Shown here piece by piece: positions 47,746 through 56,715 of a DNA stretch of 64,000 nucleotides. The notes under the pieces were generated by a model. It was not told where the DNA came from. It ran no database searches and saw only the letters and a program-made list of their open reading frames with translations. How positions within the stretch are numbered: position 1 is the first letter of the stretch; each line of letters starts with the position of its first letter. Source of the DNA: Chthoniobacteraceae bacterium (lineage in GTDB: Bacteria > Verrucomicrobiota > Verrucomicrobiia > Chthoniobacterales > Chthoniobacteraceae). The DNA is taken from positions 1-64,000 of the forward strand of contig CANJPY010000006.1 in the NCBI GenBank assembly GCA_947476255.1, written 5' to 3'. The position numbers were made by a program, and so were the translations under genes.

Positions 47746-50097
47746 TTAGAAGTCTAGTTTGATGCCAGTCGAAAAGGTCCGGCCGGGGAAAGGATGGTAC
47801 AGCGTGTATTTCGTGCCAGTGAGGTTATCGATGCCGACATTGAGCGTGGCATTTTTACAAACTTTGTATTGAACGCGCGTATCAACGACAAGAAACCTGT
47901 CGAAGGCGCCGAACACGTTGGATACGCGGTCGGTGTTGTCGAGGGTGGAGTACTGTTTTCCGCTGTAACGCAGCGCGCCTGTGAGCGCCCATTTGTCAGC
48001 GAGATGCATCGTGGCGCCGACTGTCGCGCGCCAGTCAGGGACGTAGGGGACCCGTTTGTGGGCTGTGGAAGTAGGCGCGCTGGTCAGTGGATCCGTTCCG
48101 GTCCAAGACGCATCCTTTTCAATGCGCGAGTCCACATAGGTCACGCTGCCAAAGAGGCTCAGCCCTTTGATTCCCGCATTGTCTCTTTGCGCCGCAACCT
48201 CGACGCCGGTGTTTCGTATTCTGTCCACATTGTCGACAAAAGACCCTGCCGCTATGGATTGTGTCACCAAAGCCTGGCGCACGTACTCGTTGAACAAGGA
48301 CACCCTGATGAACCCGTCTGCCCACTGGCGCCGCACTGCTAACTCGGAGCTGAGAATATTCTCAGGCTTGAGGTTTGGGTTCGGATTAAACGGATTCACG
48401 CCAGTGGTGATTTGATAGAGCTCCCCTACGGTCGGAAACCGGTAGGCTTGACCAAAGGACCCGGTGACGTCCCAATTGGAATTCGGAGTCCAGTTGAGCG
48501 AGACTTTTGGAGAAAACCGCGTCGCATCCAAGTTTGGTTGCGTTAAAGCGGTTTGTGAGTCCGGTGCCGTGCCGAGGCTTCCGTTTGCGCCGTAAGTCCG
48601 CGTGAGCAAATTAAAGCCTTTGCGAGCCTCCCACGTCTCCCAGCGTCCGCCTGCTGTTAATTTAAAGTGAGGCGCAAAGCGCCATGCGTCTTGCACCCAA
48701 AGCGCTCTGGTTTCGGTCGTGCCTCGGCTATCGGCGTAGCGCTCTGAAGTGGAATCCGGCCCTTCATTCCAGGAGGCTGTTTTGTAGGTTGGACTGGTGA
48801 GGTGATACTGATCCACATGAAGCCCAAAGCCCACCTCATGCGCGCCCGCGAGGCCAAGCGGACGCCAGATGCCCCTGATTTCACCATTGGTCCAGTGAGT
48901 GCCATCAAGGCGCGCAATTTTTCCGTAACTCGTGTAGGTCGTTCCCGTACCGACGCCAAAGGGGTTTCTTTGAATGTCCTCGAGATAATAATAGTTGGAG
49001 ATGGCTAGGTCCCAATCAAAGTCTCCCTTGGTATCGGTTTTGAGTGACAGGGAATTGCCCAGGTGCGTCTGGTCTAAAGTGTAATAGCCGTTGGCGAAGC
49101 CGCCGCCACCTCCCGTTGCGGTGGGAGCACCCACGCCTCCAAAGGTAGGGTTGCCGGTGGTGTCCCTGAGATATGTTTGGGCATCGGAGGTAGCATGGTT
49201 GTTCCAAACACCAATCTGGTAGGTCGCCTTTAGCCAATCCGTAACATCCCACGCCACCTTGCCTTTAAGATTTGTCATTTGTGTGTGCAGCAGTCCGCTG
49301 GCCCCCACGACAGGGGCATCCTTGCCCCATTTATTCTTGTCCATAAAAGCCCCAGTGGTTCCCGCGGGGATAGAACTGTTGGTGACAAACAACAGGGGCT
49401 GACTTTCGCTGTTTTGAAAGCCTCCCGTAAAAAGCCAGGCCACCGGACCGTTTTTTCCTCCCAGTGAAAGATTCGTCTGGTCGGTTTGATACGTGTCTTT
49501 GGAGCCGTAACGGTTGAACTTTTGAAACGCCTCGGTTTGCGAAAGGCTCCCCGTGAACTTCTCGGGCATCTTGGTGGATATTTGTAAAACGCCACCCGCC
49601 GAATTGCCCGGGTATGCCGCTGCAAATGGACCGTACAAAAAGTCGATTCGCTCAATCTCTTCAGGTGTGACCAGTCCCCATCGAGGTGCGCCGAGTGTGT
49701 TGTTGTTGGCAATGAGTGCGGTGAGAAGAATGTCATCCGCATAGACCAAGCTCCGGGCGCTGGAATTGACCCCCCAGGTGCGAGTGGCAAGCACGGGCTG
49801 GGTATCACCGAAGTTGCGTTTCCGCACAAAGAGGCTTGGAAAATATTTAATGGCGTCCTCCGTGTCCACGATGTTCACCGTTTCTCCTATCTTCTCGAGC
49901 GCAGTGCTTTGAGTGGTTTGTGGTAAATTGTACTTCTCCTTTAAAGGAGCGGTGCCGTCGTTGGCGGTGGCTTTTCCTGTCACTTCGATTTCGGGAAGTT
50001 TTGCGTTCTCTAGGGGTGGCTTTTCTCCAACCGCGTGAACAGCGATGGCGGTCACGCTGAGTGCCGCCGAATAGAGAATGGGGTTCTTGAGTTGCAT
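47746..50097 (-). CDS. TonB-dependent outer-membrane receptor
   Basis: Plug domain (LPEIEVTGKA...EEIERIDFLYGPFAAAYPGNSAGGVLQISTK), barrel, C-terminal aromatic GRTFSTGIKLDF; start taken at MQLKNPILYS. Confidence 0.95.
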   Translation of the reverse strand: MQLKNPILYSAALSVTAIAVHAVGEKPPLENAKLPEIEVTGKATANDGTAPLKEKYNLPQTTQSTALEKIGETVNIVDTEDAIKYFPSLFVRKRNFGDTQPVLATRTWGVNSSARSLVYADDILLTALIANNNTLGAPRWGLVTPEEIERIDFLYGPFAAAYPGNSAGGVLQISTKMPEKFTGSLSQTEAFQKFNRYGSKDTYQTDQTNLSLGGKNGPVAWLFTGGFQNSESQPLLFVTNSSIPAGTTGAFMDKNKWGKDAPVVGASGLLHTQMTNLKGKVAWDVTDWLKATYQIGVWNNHATSDAQTYLRDTTGNPTFGGVGAPTATGGGGGFANGYYTLDQTHLGNSLSLKTDTKGDFDWDLAISNYYYLEDIQRNPFGVGTGTTYTSYGKIARLDGTHWTNGEIRGIWRPLGLAGAHEVGFGLHVDQYHLTSPTYKTASWNEGPDSTSERYADSRGTTETRALWVQDAWRFAPHFKLTAGGRWETWEARKGFNLLTRTYGANGSLGTAPDSQTALTQPNLDATRFSPKVSLNWTPNSNWDVTGSFGQAYRFPTVGELYQITTGVNPFNPNPNLKPENILSSELAVRRQWADGFIRVSLFNEYVRQALVTQSIAAGSFVDNVDRIRNTGVEVAAQRDNAGIKGLSLFGSVTYVDSRIEKDASWTGTDPLTSAPTSTAHKRVPYVPDWRATVGATMHLADKWALTGALRYSGKQYSTLDNTDRVSNVFGAFDRFLVVDTRVQYKVCKNATLNVGIDNLTGTKYTLYHPFPGRTFSTGIKLDF

Positions 50098-50299
50098 GGG
50101 GTTTGAGGGGCGTGTGTGTGGGACGGGGATGGGTTGTCTGCCATCAAGGGCTTGCCAAAAATGGGTGGGGATTTTGCGGAGCTCCCTGCGTGCACGTGCT
50201 TCCAGTTGGCGGGGAGGTTCCGTGGAGAGTGGAGAAGGCCGCCGCGGGCTATAAACATCACAAACAACAGCGGTCGTTGCGGGCGCTTCCCAGGCGCTC

Positions 50300-50460
50300 G
50301 GGGCGGTCAGTCTGCCACCCTCCACAGAAAGGGTGACGCACCCGGGACTGGAAAAGTGCAACCGGGCGACGCGGAAAGGAGGAGCGAAGGATGCTGGAAC
50401 CCAGTCCCAGATTTGGGCCGGTTCACGCTGCGCGAAAAAGCGCCGTGGAGAGTCCTTTGT
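50300..50460 (-). promoter_or_regulatory. Structured leader upstream of the TonB receptor; possible cobalamin-riboswitch-like element
   Basis: Minus strand carries several hairpins, including mutually exclusive GGGTG-CGT-CACCC and CACCC-TTTCTGTGGA-GGGTG; GGCAGACTGACCGCC loosely resembles a B12 box. Not a confident family match. Confidence 0.3.
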
Positions 50461-50469
50461 CCGCTCCTC

Positions 50470-50901
50470 TTAGGCGAGTGGCGGTGGAGTTGGAGGGGCC
50501 TCAAACCGAGGCGCGGCCTGGGAAAGAAAGCTGGGCCAGCCCACGATGCTTTCGAGCGCGTGGACCGGTGCAGACAGGGCTGTGCATTCGAGGAATTTCA
50601 CATCTCCGGCTTTTTTCAAAAGGTCGAAGTTTTTTTCCGACTGCTGCTCCGTTTGCTTGGCATCAGCGATGACGGAACACATGCGACATGGGTGCTGACC
50701 GTCAAAAGTAGTCTCAACAGCTTCTGAGACGGAAGCATGCATGGAGCGGGAGATAAGCATCCCGGTCCACGCCGTTGACTGCAATACAACCCAGTGTGCA
50801 CCGCTGAGATACAGCGCACAGCAAAGGAGCAAAAGTTTGTGCAGCGACGTCTTCAAGAAATAACAAGCATACCAAATAGGTGACGTCCAGGAGCTTGGCA
50901 A
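50470..50901 (-). CDS. Small exported/membrane protein with HPCRMC motif
   Basis: N-terminal hydrophobic segment LHKLLLLCCALYLSGA; TTFDGQHPCRMCSVIADAK; Pro-rich C-terminus; codirectional upstream of the receptor. Confidence 0.6.
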   Translation of the reverse strand: MPSSWTSPIWYACYFLKTSLHKLLLLCCALYLSGAHWVVLQSTAWTGMLISRSMHASVSEAVETTFDGQHPCRMCSVIADAKQTEQQSEKNFDLLKKAGDVKFLECTALSAPVHALESIVGWPSFLSQAAPRFEAPPTPPPLA

Positions 50902-50928
50902 GTTTATTCCGAAGCCAGTGCAACCGCT

Positions 50929-50960
50929 GCAAAAAAAGAACCCCGCGGTGCTTGCGGGGA
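50929..50960 (-). terminator. Rho-independent terminator, minus strand
   Basis: CCCCGCAAGCACCGCGGGG followed by TTCTTTTTTT. Confidence 0.85.
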
Positions 50961-51097
50961 AGTGTGCGATGCCGAGAACTCCGTGAAAGTGAAGCTGCCC
51001 GCGGTTGGTGGCGCCGCGCCCGCTGTTATTGTTTGATTCGAAGCACCTGTACTGCGTTATTTTCGGGCTTTTCTAAAAGATGCCAAAGGCGCCAAAG

Positions 51098-51136
51098 TAG
51101 TCGGGGTGCTCCTCCCAAGAGCGGTCCCCGACTACC
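51098..51136. other. Strong hairpin immediately downstream of the porin gene
   Basis: GTAGTCGGGG...CCCCGACTAC 10-bp perfect stem, 19-nt loop. Confidence 0.7.
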
Positions 51137-51155
51137 ACACACACCAAACTGTAGG

Positions 51156-52691
51156 CTAGAACTTCACCGTCACGTCCGCCTGGAAGATCTGGACGTTATT
51201 GCGGTCAGAGAGGGTCGCTGCAGGACCTTTTGAGCCACCCCACGCCGCACTGTCGTTACCTTTCACACTGCTGTTGAGGTCGGACCGGAGGTTGAACGCG
51301 TTTTGATACGCGAGGTTTAGCACCACGGCATTGGAGAGATTGTATCCGACGCCGAGTTTGAATCCCTTGGTGTTCAACCTGCTCTGACCAAAATCCGAAT
51401 CGTTCAAATTTGGATCCACCGAGGTCAATCCCGTCTGCCGGTAATTGGCCAAAACAGTAATGTCTCCCTTTTTCTTGTTTTCCCCCACCACCACCCCTAA
51501 GAGCCAGGCGAGATCATCTTTGCCGCTGCGCGTGTTCGTGCGGTCTATGCCTGTTAGCTTATAGACATCGACGGCTCTGGTTTCTCCATCGGTGTTATAG
51601 GATAAATCCCACACAAACTTGGTTTTGACTCCGGCGATTTTTGTCGTGAAATCCCCCGGCAGCAGGAGCAGCTGCAGGCCGCGCGTGCCGTTTGGAGCGA
51701 GAAACGAGCTGCCGTTCACTCCGGCATAAGCGGGAGTAAAAGTGCTGTTCGCGGTGATGGCGGTTCCACCAACTAATGTGCTGCCGCCCCCCGCCCCCAC
51801 TGTCCCGCTTGTGGTCACACCCCCACCGGATAGCAATCCTGCCGCATTGGACGTAGAGGCTGCATTATACGTCAGAAAGCCAGGCGCAACTGTCAGTTTG
51901 TTGCTGTCATCAAACTTAAAGGCGACGACCAGCTGTGCTTGAAACAGAAACGCGTCATTCGCCTTGTCTGTTTCATTGGCACCAGTCAAGCGCCCTTCGT
52001 TGTTGTCGGCTAACACAAACTGTCCCGCGTTGAAAGTGACTTCCCAAGGGCCAACCCAGCCGAGCAATTTGTGAAGCTCGAACTTCTGGGACAAGCCCGT
52101 GGGATTAATGTCCGCATCCCAGACCAGTCCCTGGTCATTCGTATAAAACGGATTCGCCTGCTTCCCAATGACGCCGCTCAACCCCTTGGTGGGCTCCCAA
52201 CCCAGAAATGCTTTGCTGATGAAAATCGGGAACTTTCCGAATCCCGCACCAGCTCCACTTTGCCCCACCGTCTGGTTGTCAGAGTCTGCCGTCTGTGCCG
52301 TTGAAAGCTGAAAGCCGGCATTAAAATCGTCCGTGAGCTTCACCTCTGTGCCGATTCGCAAGCGAATCCGTTCCCGCTGCTGATTACGGTCGTCCTTGGG
52401 CGCTGCATTGGCGCTCTGAGCACGGTACTCTTCCCACTGGTAGCGGAAGCGGGCATCGCCAGACAATTTCAACTCCTTGACCGAGCTATCGAGTTTGATT
52501 TTGCCGGCTGGGGTTTTTGCAAAGTCGCTGCTGAGCTTGGCTCGAATCGCCTCGGCTTTGGACTCCTTGATGACGCCTTCCTGCACGAGGGCGTCTAGCA
52601 GGGCGCCGCTATCCTGGGCGGGCGCGCTGGCGGTGAAAATGCCCGAGGCGAGAGCCAGCGAGGCAATGGAATACTGAAGTGGTTTGATCAT
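51156..52691 (-). CDS. Putative porin (outer-membrane beta-barrel)
   Basis: Signal peptide MIKPLQYSIASLALASGIFTASAPAQ; LDSSVKELKLSGDARFRYQWEEYRA; C-terminal VQIFQADVTVKF. Confidence 0.85.
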   Translation of the reverse strand: MIKPLQYSIASLALASGIFTASAPAQDSGALLDALVQEGVIKESKAEAIRAKLSSDFAKTPAGKIKLDSSVKELKLSGDARFRYQWEEYRAQSANAAPKDDRNQQRERIRLRIGTEVKLTDDFNAGFQLSTAQTADSDNQTVGQSGAGAGFGKFPIFISKAFLGWEPTKGLSGVIGKQANPFYTNDQGLVWDADINPTGLSQKFELHKLLGWVGPWEVTFNAGQFVLADNNEGRLTGANETDKANDAFLFQAQLVVAFKFDDSNKLTVAPGFLTYNAASTSNAAGLLSGGGVTTSGTVGAGGGSTLVGGTAITANSTFTPAYAGVNGSSFLAPNGTRGLQLLLLPGDFTTKIAGVKTKFVWDLSYNTDGETRAVDVYKLTGIDRTNTRSGKDDLAWLLGVVVGENKKKGDITVLANYRQTGLTSVDPNLNDSDFGQSRLNTKGFKLGVGYNLSNAVVLNLAYQNAFNLRSDLNSSVKGNDSAAWGGSKGPAATLSDRNNVQIFQADVTVKF

Positions 52692-52831
52692 AACTGGTGT
52701 GCTTTGAATCAAGATCTTGAAAACCAAACCGAATGATTTCAAAAGCTGATACTGCTCTGTTTTTGTATAGTTTTTGGCGCGAATGCAGAATCCGGTGCAG
52801 GGCACCAACTCTGATCCGTTCCGGTGTCTAA

Positions 52832-52862
52832 ATTGCCCCCGGCCGCACTCGCGGCGAGGGCA
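52832..52862 (-). terminator. Terminator-like hairpin downstream of the M14-like gene
   Basis: Minus strand TTGCCC...GGGCAA with nested CCGC/GCGG stem, then TTTAG. Confidence 0.6.
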
Positions 52863-52874
52863 AAGGGTGGTGCT

Positions 52875-53744
52875 TCACAGATTGGCTCCGTAAGCAATAA
52901 AGGGGGAATACTCCTGAAGAATGGCCTTCAAGGCCAGGCGGAAGGCATTGCGCTGGTTGGCCAGCGGCGCGAGCGCAGGACTCTCTAAAATGAGTTCAAA
53001 AGGTTGCGGGATTTGCGTCGGTGCCGCGCAGAGGATTCCATCATAGGAATCGTGAACCATCCCGTTCACCGCACGAAACCCATCGATGAACGGCCGCGTG
53101 TCGCGGGGTTGCGCCTGTTCGGCCGCGGAGAGCGCAGGTGCAAGCAGCTGCCGGGAGAGAACAGCGCCCCTCGCAAAGCCATAAAATCCCGGAGATGTGT
53201 CATCAGAATGAAGTGAAATGATGCCGTCAAATTGGCGGGACAAAAGCTCCCGCTCCAACAACTGCACCTCTTTTTGCGCGGATCCCCTCCAGAACTCCCG
53301 GTTCAAATCCTTTCCCGAAGGAGAGACCCGCGTCCCTGCGAGATATCCGCCAGGATTGCAAACAGGGTACAAATAGAGCTCAAAATGACGTCCGATTTCG
53401 GGCATTTCATCCAGTTCTTGGATGAAATCCATCAACCCAAGGATTCCCGCCGGTTCATCCCCGTGAATCCCAGCAAAAATCCCCACTTTGTGGCGCTCCT
53501 TGCTCGCTTGCGGCGTGTGAAATCGGAAGCGTGGCAGCCAAACTGTCTCACCTTGACTTTCCCAAACGGACAGCGCATCCGCCCTCAAACGCTGGGAATG
53601 GAGTGCCTGCGTATAAAGGGGTGAAAGGAGTTCCCTCAACGGAAGGCGGCCGCCGTCTGCGACTTGGGCGTGGACGCGGGCCGTCGCCAGCCTTACAAGC
53701 GCCCCTGCCCGGGAATGGAGCGGCCTCTCTTTTTTAATCAGCAT
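52875..53744 (-). CDS. M14-family / succinylglutamate desuccinylase-aspartoacylase-like protein
   Basis: KVGIFAGIHGDEPAGILGLMDF, LYPVCNPGGYLAGTRVSPSGKDLNREFW, GIISLHSDDTSPGFYGFA. Confidence 0.88.
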   Translation of the reverse strand: MLIKKERPLHSRAGALVRLATARVHAQVADGGRLPLRELLSPLYTQALHSQRLRADALSVWESQGETVWLPRFRFHTPQASKERHKVGIFAGIHGDEPAGILGLMDFIQELDEMPEIGRHFELYLYPVCNPGGYLAGTRVSPSGKDLNREFWRGSAQKEVQLLERELLSRQFDGIISLHSDDTSPGFYGFARGAVLSRQLLAPALSAAEQAQPRDTRPFIDGFRAVNGMVHDSYDGILCAAPTQIPQPFELILESPALAPLANQRNAFRLALKAILQEYSPFIAYGANL

Positions 53745-53767
53745 AAAGTATTGATGCTTAAACCGTT

Positions 53768-54760
53768 TTACGGCTTGTAAACCCGGTCAAACGTACCGCC
53801 ATCCGCGAAATGGACACGCTGAGCCTTGTTCCAGCCTCCAAACGCGCCGTCAATCGTCACCAAATCGATCTTCGGAAACTGGGTCCCGTATTTGGCAAGG
53901 GCCTTGGAACTTCGGGGCCGATAGAAGTTCTTGCCCACAATCTCCTGGCCTTCCTCACTGTAGAGGTACTTCAGGTATGCCTCCGCCAGGTCCCGCGTCT
54001 TTTTGTAATCCACGTTCTTGTCGACGATAGACACGGAGGCCTCGGCAAGGATGCTCTGGGGAGGCGCGACGATTTGGAATTTGTCGGCCCCAAATTCTTT
54101 GAGTGCCAGAAAAGCCTCGTTTTCCCAAGTCAGAAGCACATCGCCTATTTCCCGCTGTATAAACGTGGTCGTCGAACCACGTGCGCCACTGTCCAGAACA
54201 GGCACGTTCTTGTACAGCTTCGAGACAAAATCCAACACCTTCCCTTCGTCCTTTCCAAAGGTCTTCTCCGCATACGCCCAGGCCGCAAGATAGTTCCAAC
54301 GCGCTCCTCCGGAGGTTTTTGGATTTGGTGTAATCACCTTCAATTCTGGCTTGATAAGATCTCCCCAATCCTTGATCCCCTTTGGATTGCCCTTACGCAC
54401 GAGGAACACGATGGTGGAGGTGTAGGGAGCGCTGTTGTCAGGCAAACGCTCAGCCCAGTTTTCCGGGATCAACCCGCCATTGGTGTGCAACGCCGCCACA
54501 TCGCCCGCGAGCGCAAATGTCACCACATCCGCCTTCAGCCCGTCGATCACCGCCCGAGCTTGTTTGCCCGAGCCCCCATGGGACTGCTTGATGGAAACGG
54601 TCTCCCCTGTTTTTGCCTTCCAGTGCTTGATGAAAGCTGGGTTGAACTCGGTGTACAGTTCCCGCGTCGGGTCGTACGAAACGTTGAGTAAGTCACGCGC
54701 GGCGGAAGCCACGGAAATGCTTAGAGCTAGGGCCGAGAGAGTCAGTATGGAAAAACGCAT
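53768..54760 (-). CDS. Sulfate ABC transporter substrate-binding protein
   Basis: [90 protein letters not shown]. Confidence 0.96.
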   Translation of the reverse strand: MRFSILTLSALALSISVASAARDLLNVSYDPTRELYTEFNPAFIKHWKAKTGETVSIKQSHGGSGKQARAVIDGLKADVVTFALAGDVAALHTNGGLIPENWAERLPDNSAPYTSTIVFLVRKGNPKGIKDWGDLIKPELKVITPNPKTSGGARWNYLAAWAYAEKTFGKDEGKVLDFVSKLYKNVPVLDSGARGSTTTFIQREIGDVLLTWENEAFLALKEFGADKFQIVAPPQSILAEASVSIVDKNVDYKKTRDLAEAYLKYLYSEEGQEIVGKNFYRPRSSKALAKYGTQFPKIDLVTIDGAFGGWNKAQRVHFADGGTFDRVYKP

Positions 54761-54822
54761 GATTGCAATAAGGATTGGTTTGAACACTGCACGGCGGGCC
54801 AAATCTCGCCGCTTCTAAAAGT

Positions 54823-54841
54823 CCTCCGTTTAAGTCGGAGG
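54823..54841. promoter_or_regulatory. Perfect inverted repeat CCTCCG-n7-CGGAGG in the sulfate-binding gene leader
   Basis: Stem is extendable (AAAAG/CTTTT with one mismatch) to 54817-54847; lies between the promoter and start codon. Confidence 0.6.
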
Positions 54842-54859
54842 TCTTTTTGTTATTCCTAA

Positions 54860-54889
54860 TGTATACTAATCCGATGTAGATAGTGTCAA
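54860..54889 (-). promoter_or_regulatory. Sigma70-type promoter for the sulfate-binding gene
   Basis: Minus strand TTGACA-18 bp-TATACA. Confidence 0.65.
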
Positions 54890-56159
54890 ACGCAAAAATG
54901 TTTTTTTCTGGCAGGCGACTTTTGTTTGCAGAGTTTCAAAATAGGTCGTGAACGAGCTCTCTCTTTCCTCTCGATCGCCGCGGAGCAGGATGCGTTGGGC
55001 GCGGGCTGTTGCGGCCCAACCCTTGTGGTTCCTTGTTGATGCGGGTCTCGGTTGCTTTAAAAAATGCATGGAACATCTTTGGAACGCTCATTTGGGCAAA
55101 CTGCCGCGTGCCCCCGAACTGGAAGCTGGGAACTGGCGCTAAGCCGCGGCAATGTGGAAGATCGTAACGCTGGAAAGTGAAGAATTCCATATGCTTGAAA
55201 CCCCCAGCCGCCGCCCATGGAACCCCTTTGCGGCCAACTCCGCATCTGGCGCGCGCAGACTGGGTTGAAACGCGCGAAACGCTGGATTCCTTGGTTCTGC
55301 ATTGTACGTTCTCCGGTAAAACGTGCTGTGTTCCCAGCAAGCTTGTAGTTGCCAAAGGTCAATGGAGAAGAGGCACTAGTGTCTTGATCACACGCTTCGA
55401 AAACGGCACGGGGAATCTTCTCCTGCCACGCCGATCATGAGCGTTCTGACGTCTCAAATCAGCTGCCACGCCGCAGCATGCGCCCGGAACACTTGTCCCA
55501 TAAATTTATTTGAGCGAGCTAATTGCATTGTGCCAATGAAGACAGTGCCGCTGTCCGCGCATGAAGGCGCAGAGCTTCGCCAATCACTCATTCACAGGAG
55601 GAGCGTCAACCGGTGAAACGACTGCAATCCTGTAACGAAATTCAGGATACACCTCATTACCAACGGTTAGTAAGAAATTAGACTGCGGCTGTCACCGGTG
55701 TTTTTTTGGGCGCTCGTGCGGTGCGCAGAGCGTCCGGCAGAAGACGAGCGAGTCCCGTGGCACGCTCGAATCTCAGGCGAATTGAATGGCCGTAAATTGC
55801 TGGTTTAAATGCTTTTGCAAACAATGGAAGTAGACGGCCCAGTTGCATGCCGATGGTGCGTATAGTGGTGCAGATTGAAAACGCGATCCGGCAGAGGGGC
55901 TGTAGCATTGTCCGAATCCGATGGGCGGCGGTGTGTACTTCCGAGCCGAGTTCGAGCGTCTTTGGTTTTTCGAGAAGGATTTTCCTACGGCCTGGCGAAT
56001 GCGGGCTAATCGGTGGCGGTGGGCCTTATGAAGCCCAGCCCAAAGGACGTGGTGCGAATTTTTCGCGTGCATGAATCGGCAGCCATTTGTCAAGCAGATG
56101 CTTTTCTCTGAAAAAACATGAAAGAAAGTCTCTCCAAGGATTGACCGAAAGAGATCGTG

Positions 56160-56189
56160 GTGGCAAAAAGTGGGGCGAAGTGGGGCGGA
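56160..56189 (+). promoter_or_regulatory. MraZ operator repeats upstream of mraZ
   Basis: Three direct repeats with exact 10-bp period: GTGGCAAAAA GTGGGGCGAA GTGGGGCGGA. Confidence 0.75.
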
Positions 56190-56259
56190 AATCCACGCAA
56201 AACCTGAGATCTCCAAACCCGCGCAACCCAAGCTAAAACCCTTTTAACTTTCTCCTGTT

Positions 56260-56715
56260 ATGACACCTACGCAGAATTCAACTCCGATTTTCTCGGGTGA
56301 ATTCTGCCATTCTCTGGACCCCAAAAACCGGGTCACCATTCCCTCGCGCTGGCGGGCCACCGAGGCGGACGAGTTTTTCCTCATGGCGGATCGCTCCGGA
56401 CAGTTTTTGAAGGTGATGCCGCCGGAACACTTCAGGGCAGTGGCTGAGAAGTTGAAGGCCGACCCCACAATCACCCCCAAGGACCGGACCGTGTTCCTGC
56501 GTTTGTTTTATTCGGGGGCCCAGCAGGTGGTGAGCGACAAGCAGGGGAGGGTGATTGTTCCTGAGGAGTTGGGAAAAGCGGTCGGTTTGAAAGGGGAAGT
56601 TGTTTTGGTGGGGGCGCTGGAAACTTTTGAACTGTGGAATCCCGCGGCTTGGACAGCCACGAAGCAGACTGAAGAATCCACCTTTGAAAGGGTGGCAGAT
56701 CTCATTGGGCTATGA
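56260..56715 (+). CDS. mraZ: Transcriptional regulator MraZ
   Basis: FSGEFCHSLDPKNRVTIPSRWR...VSDKQGRVIVPEELGKAVGLKGEVVLVGALETFELW. Confidence 0.95.
   Translation: MTPTQNSTPIFSGEFCHSLDPKNRVTIPSRWRATEADEFFLMADRSGQFLKVMPPEHFRAVAEKLKADPTITPKDRTVFLRLFYSGAQQVVSDKQGRVIVPEELGKAVGLKGEVVLVGALETFELWNPAAWTATKQTEESTFERVADLIGL

Noticed and set aside
53295-53320. tRNA-like T-loop string ggttcaaatcc
   Set aside because: Inside the M14-like CDS and without the remaining tRNA arms.
53810-54691. 293-aa + strand open frame
   Set aside because: Antisense to the well-supported sulfate-binding protein gene.
54936-55355. 139-aa minus-strand ORF as a real gene
   Set aside because: No domain, no signal peptide, no codirectional partner; retained only as part of the ORF-poor region finding.
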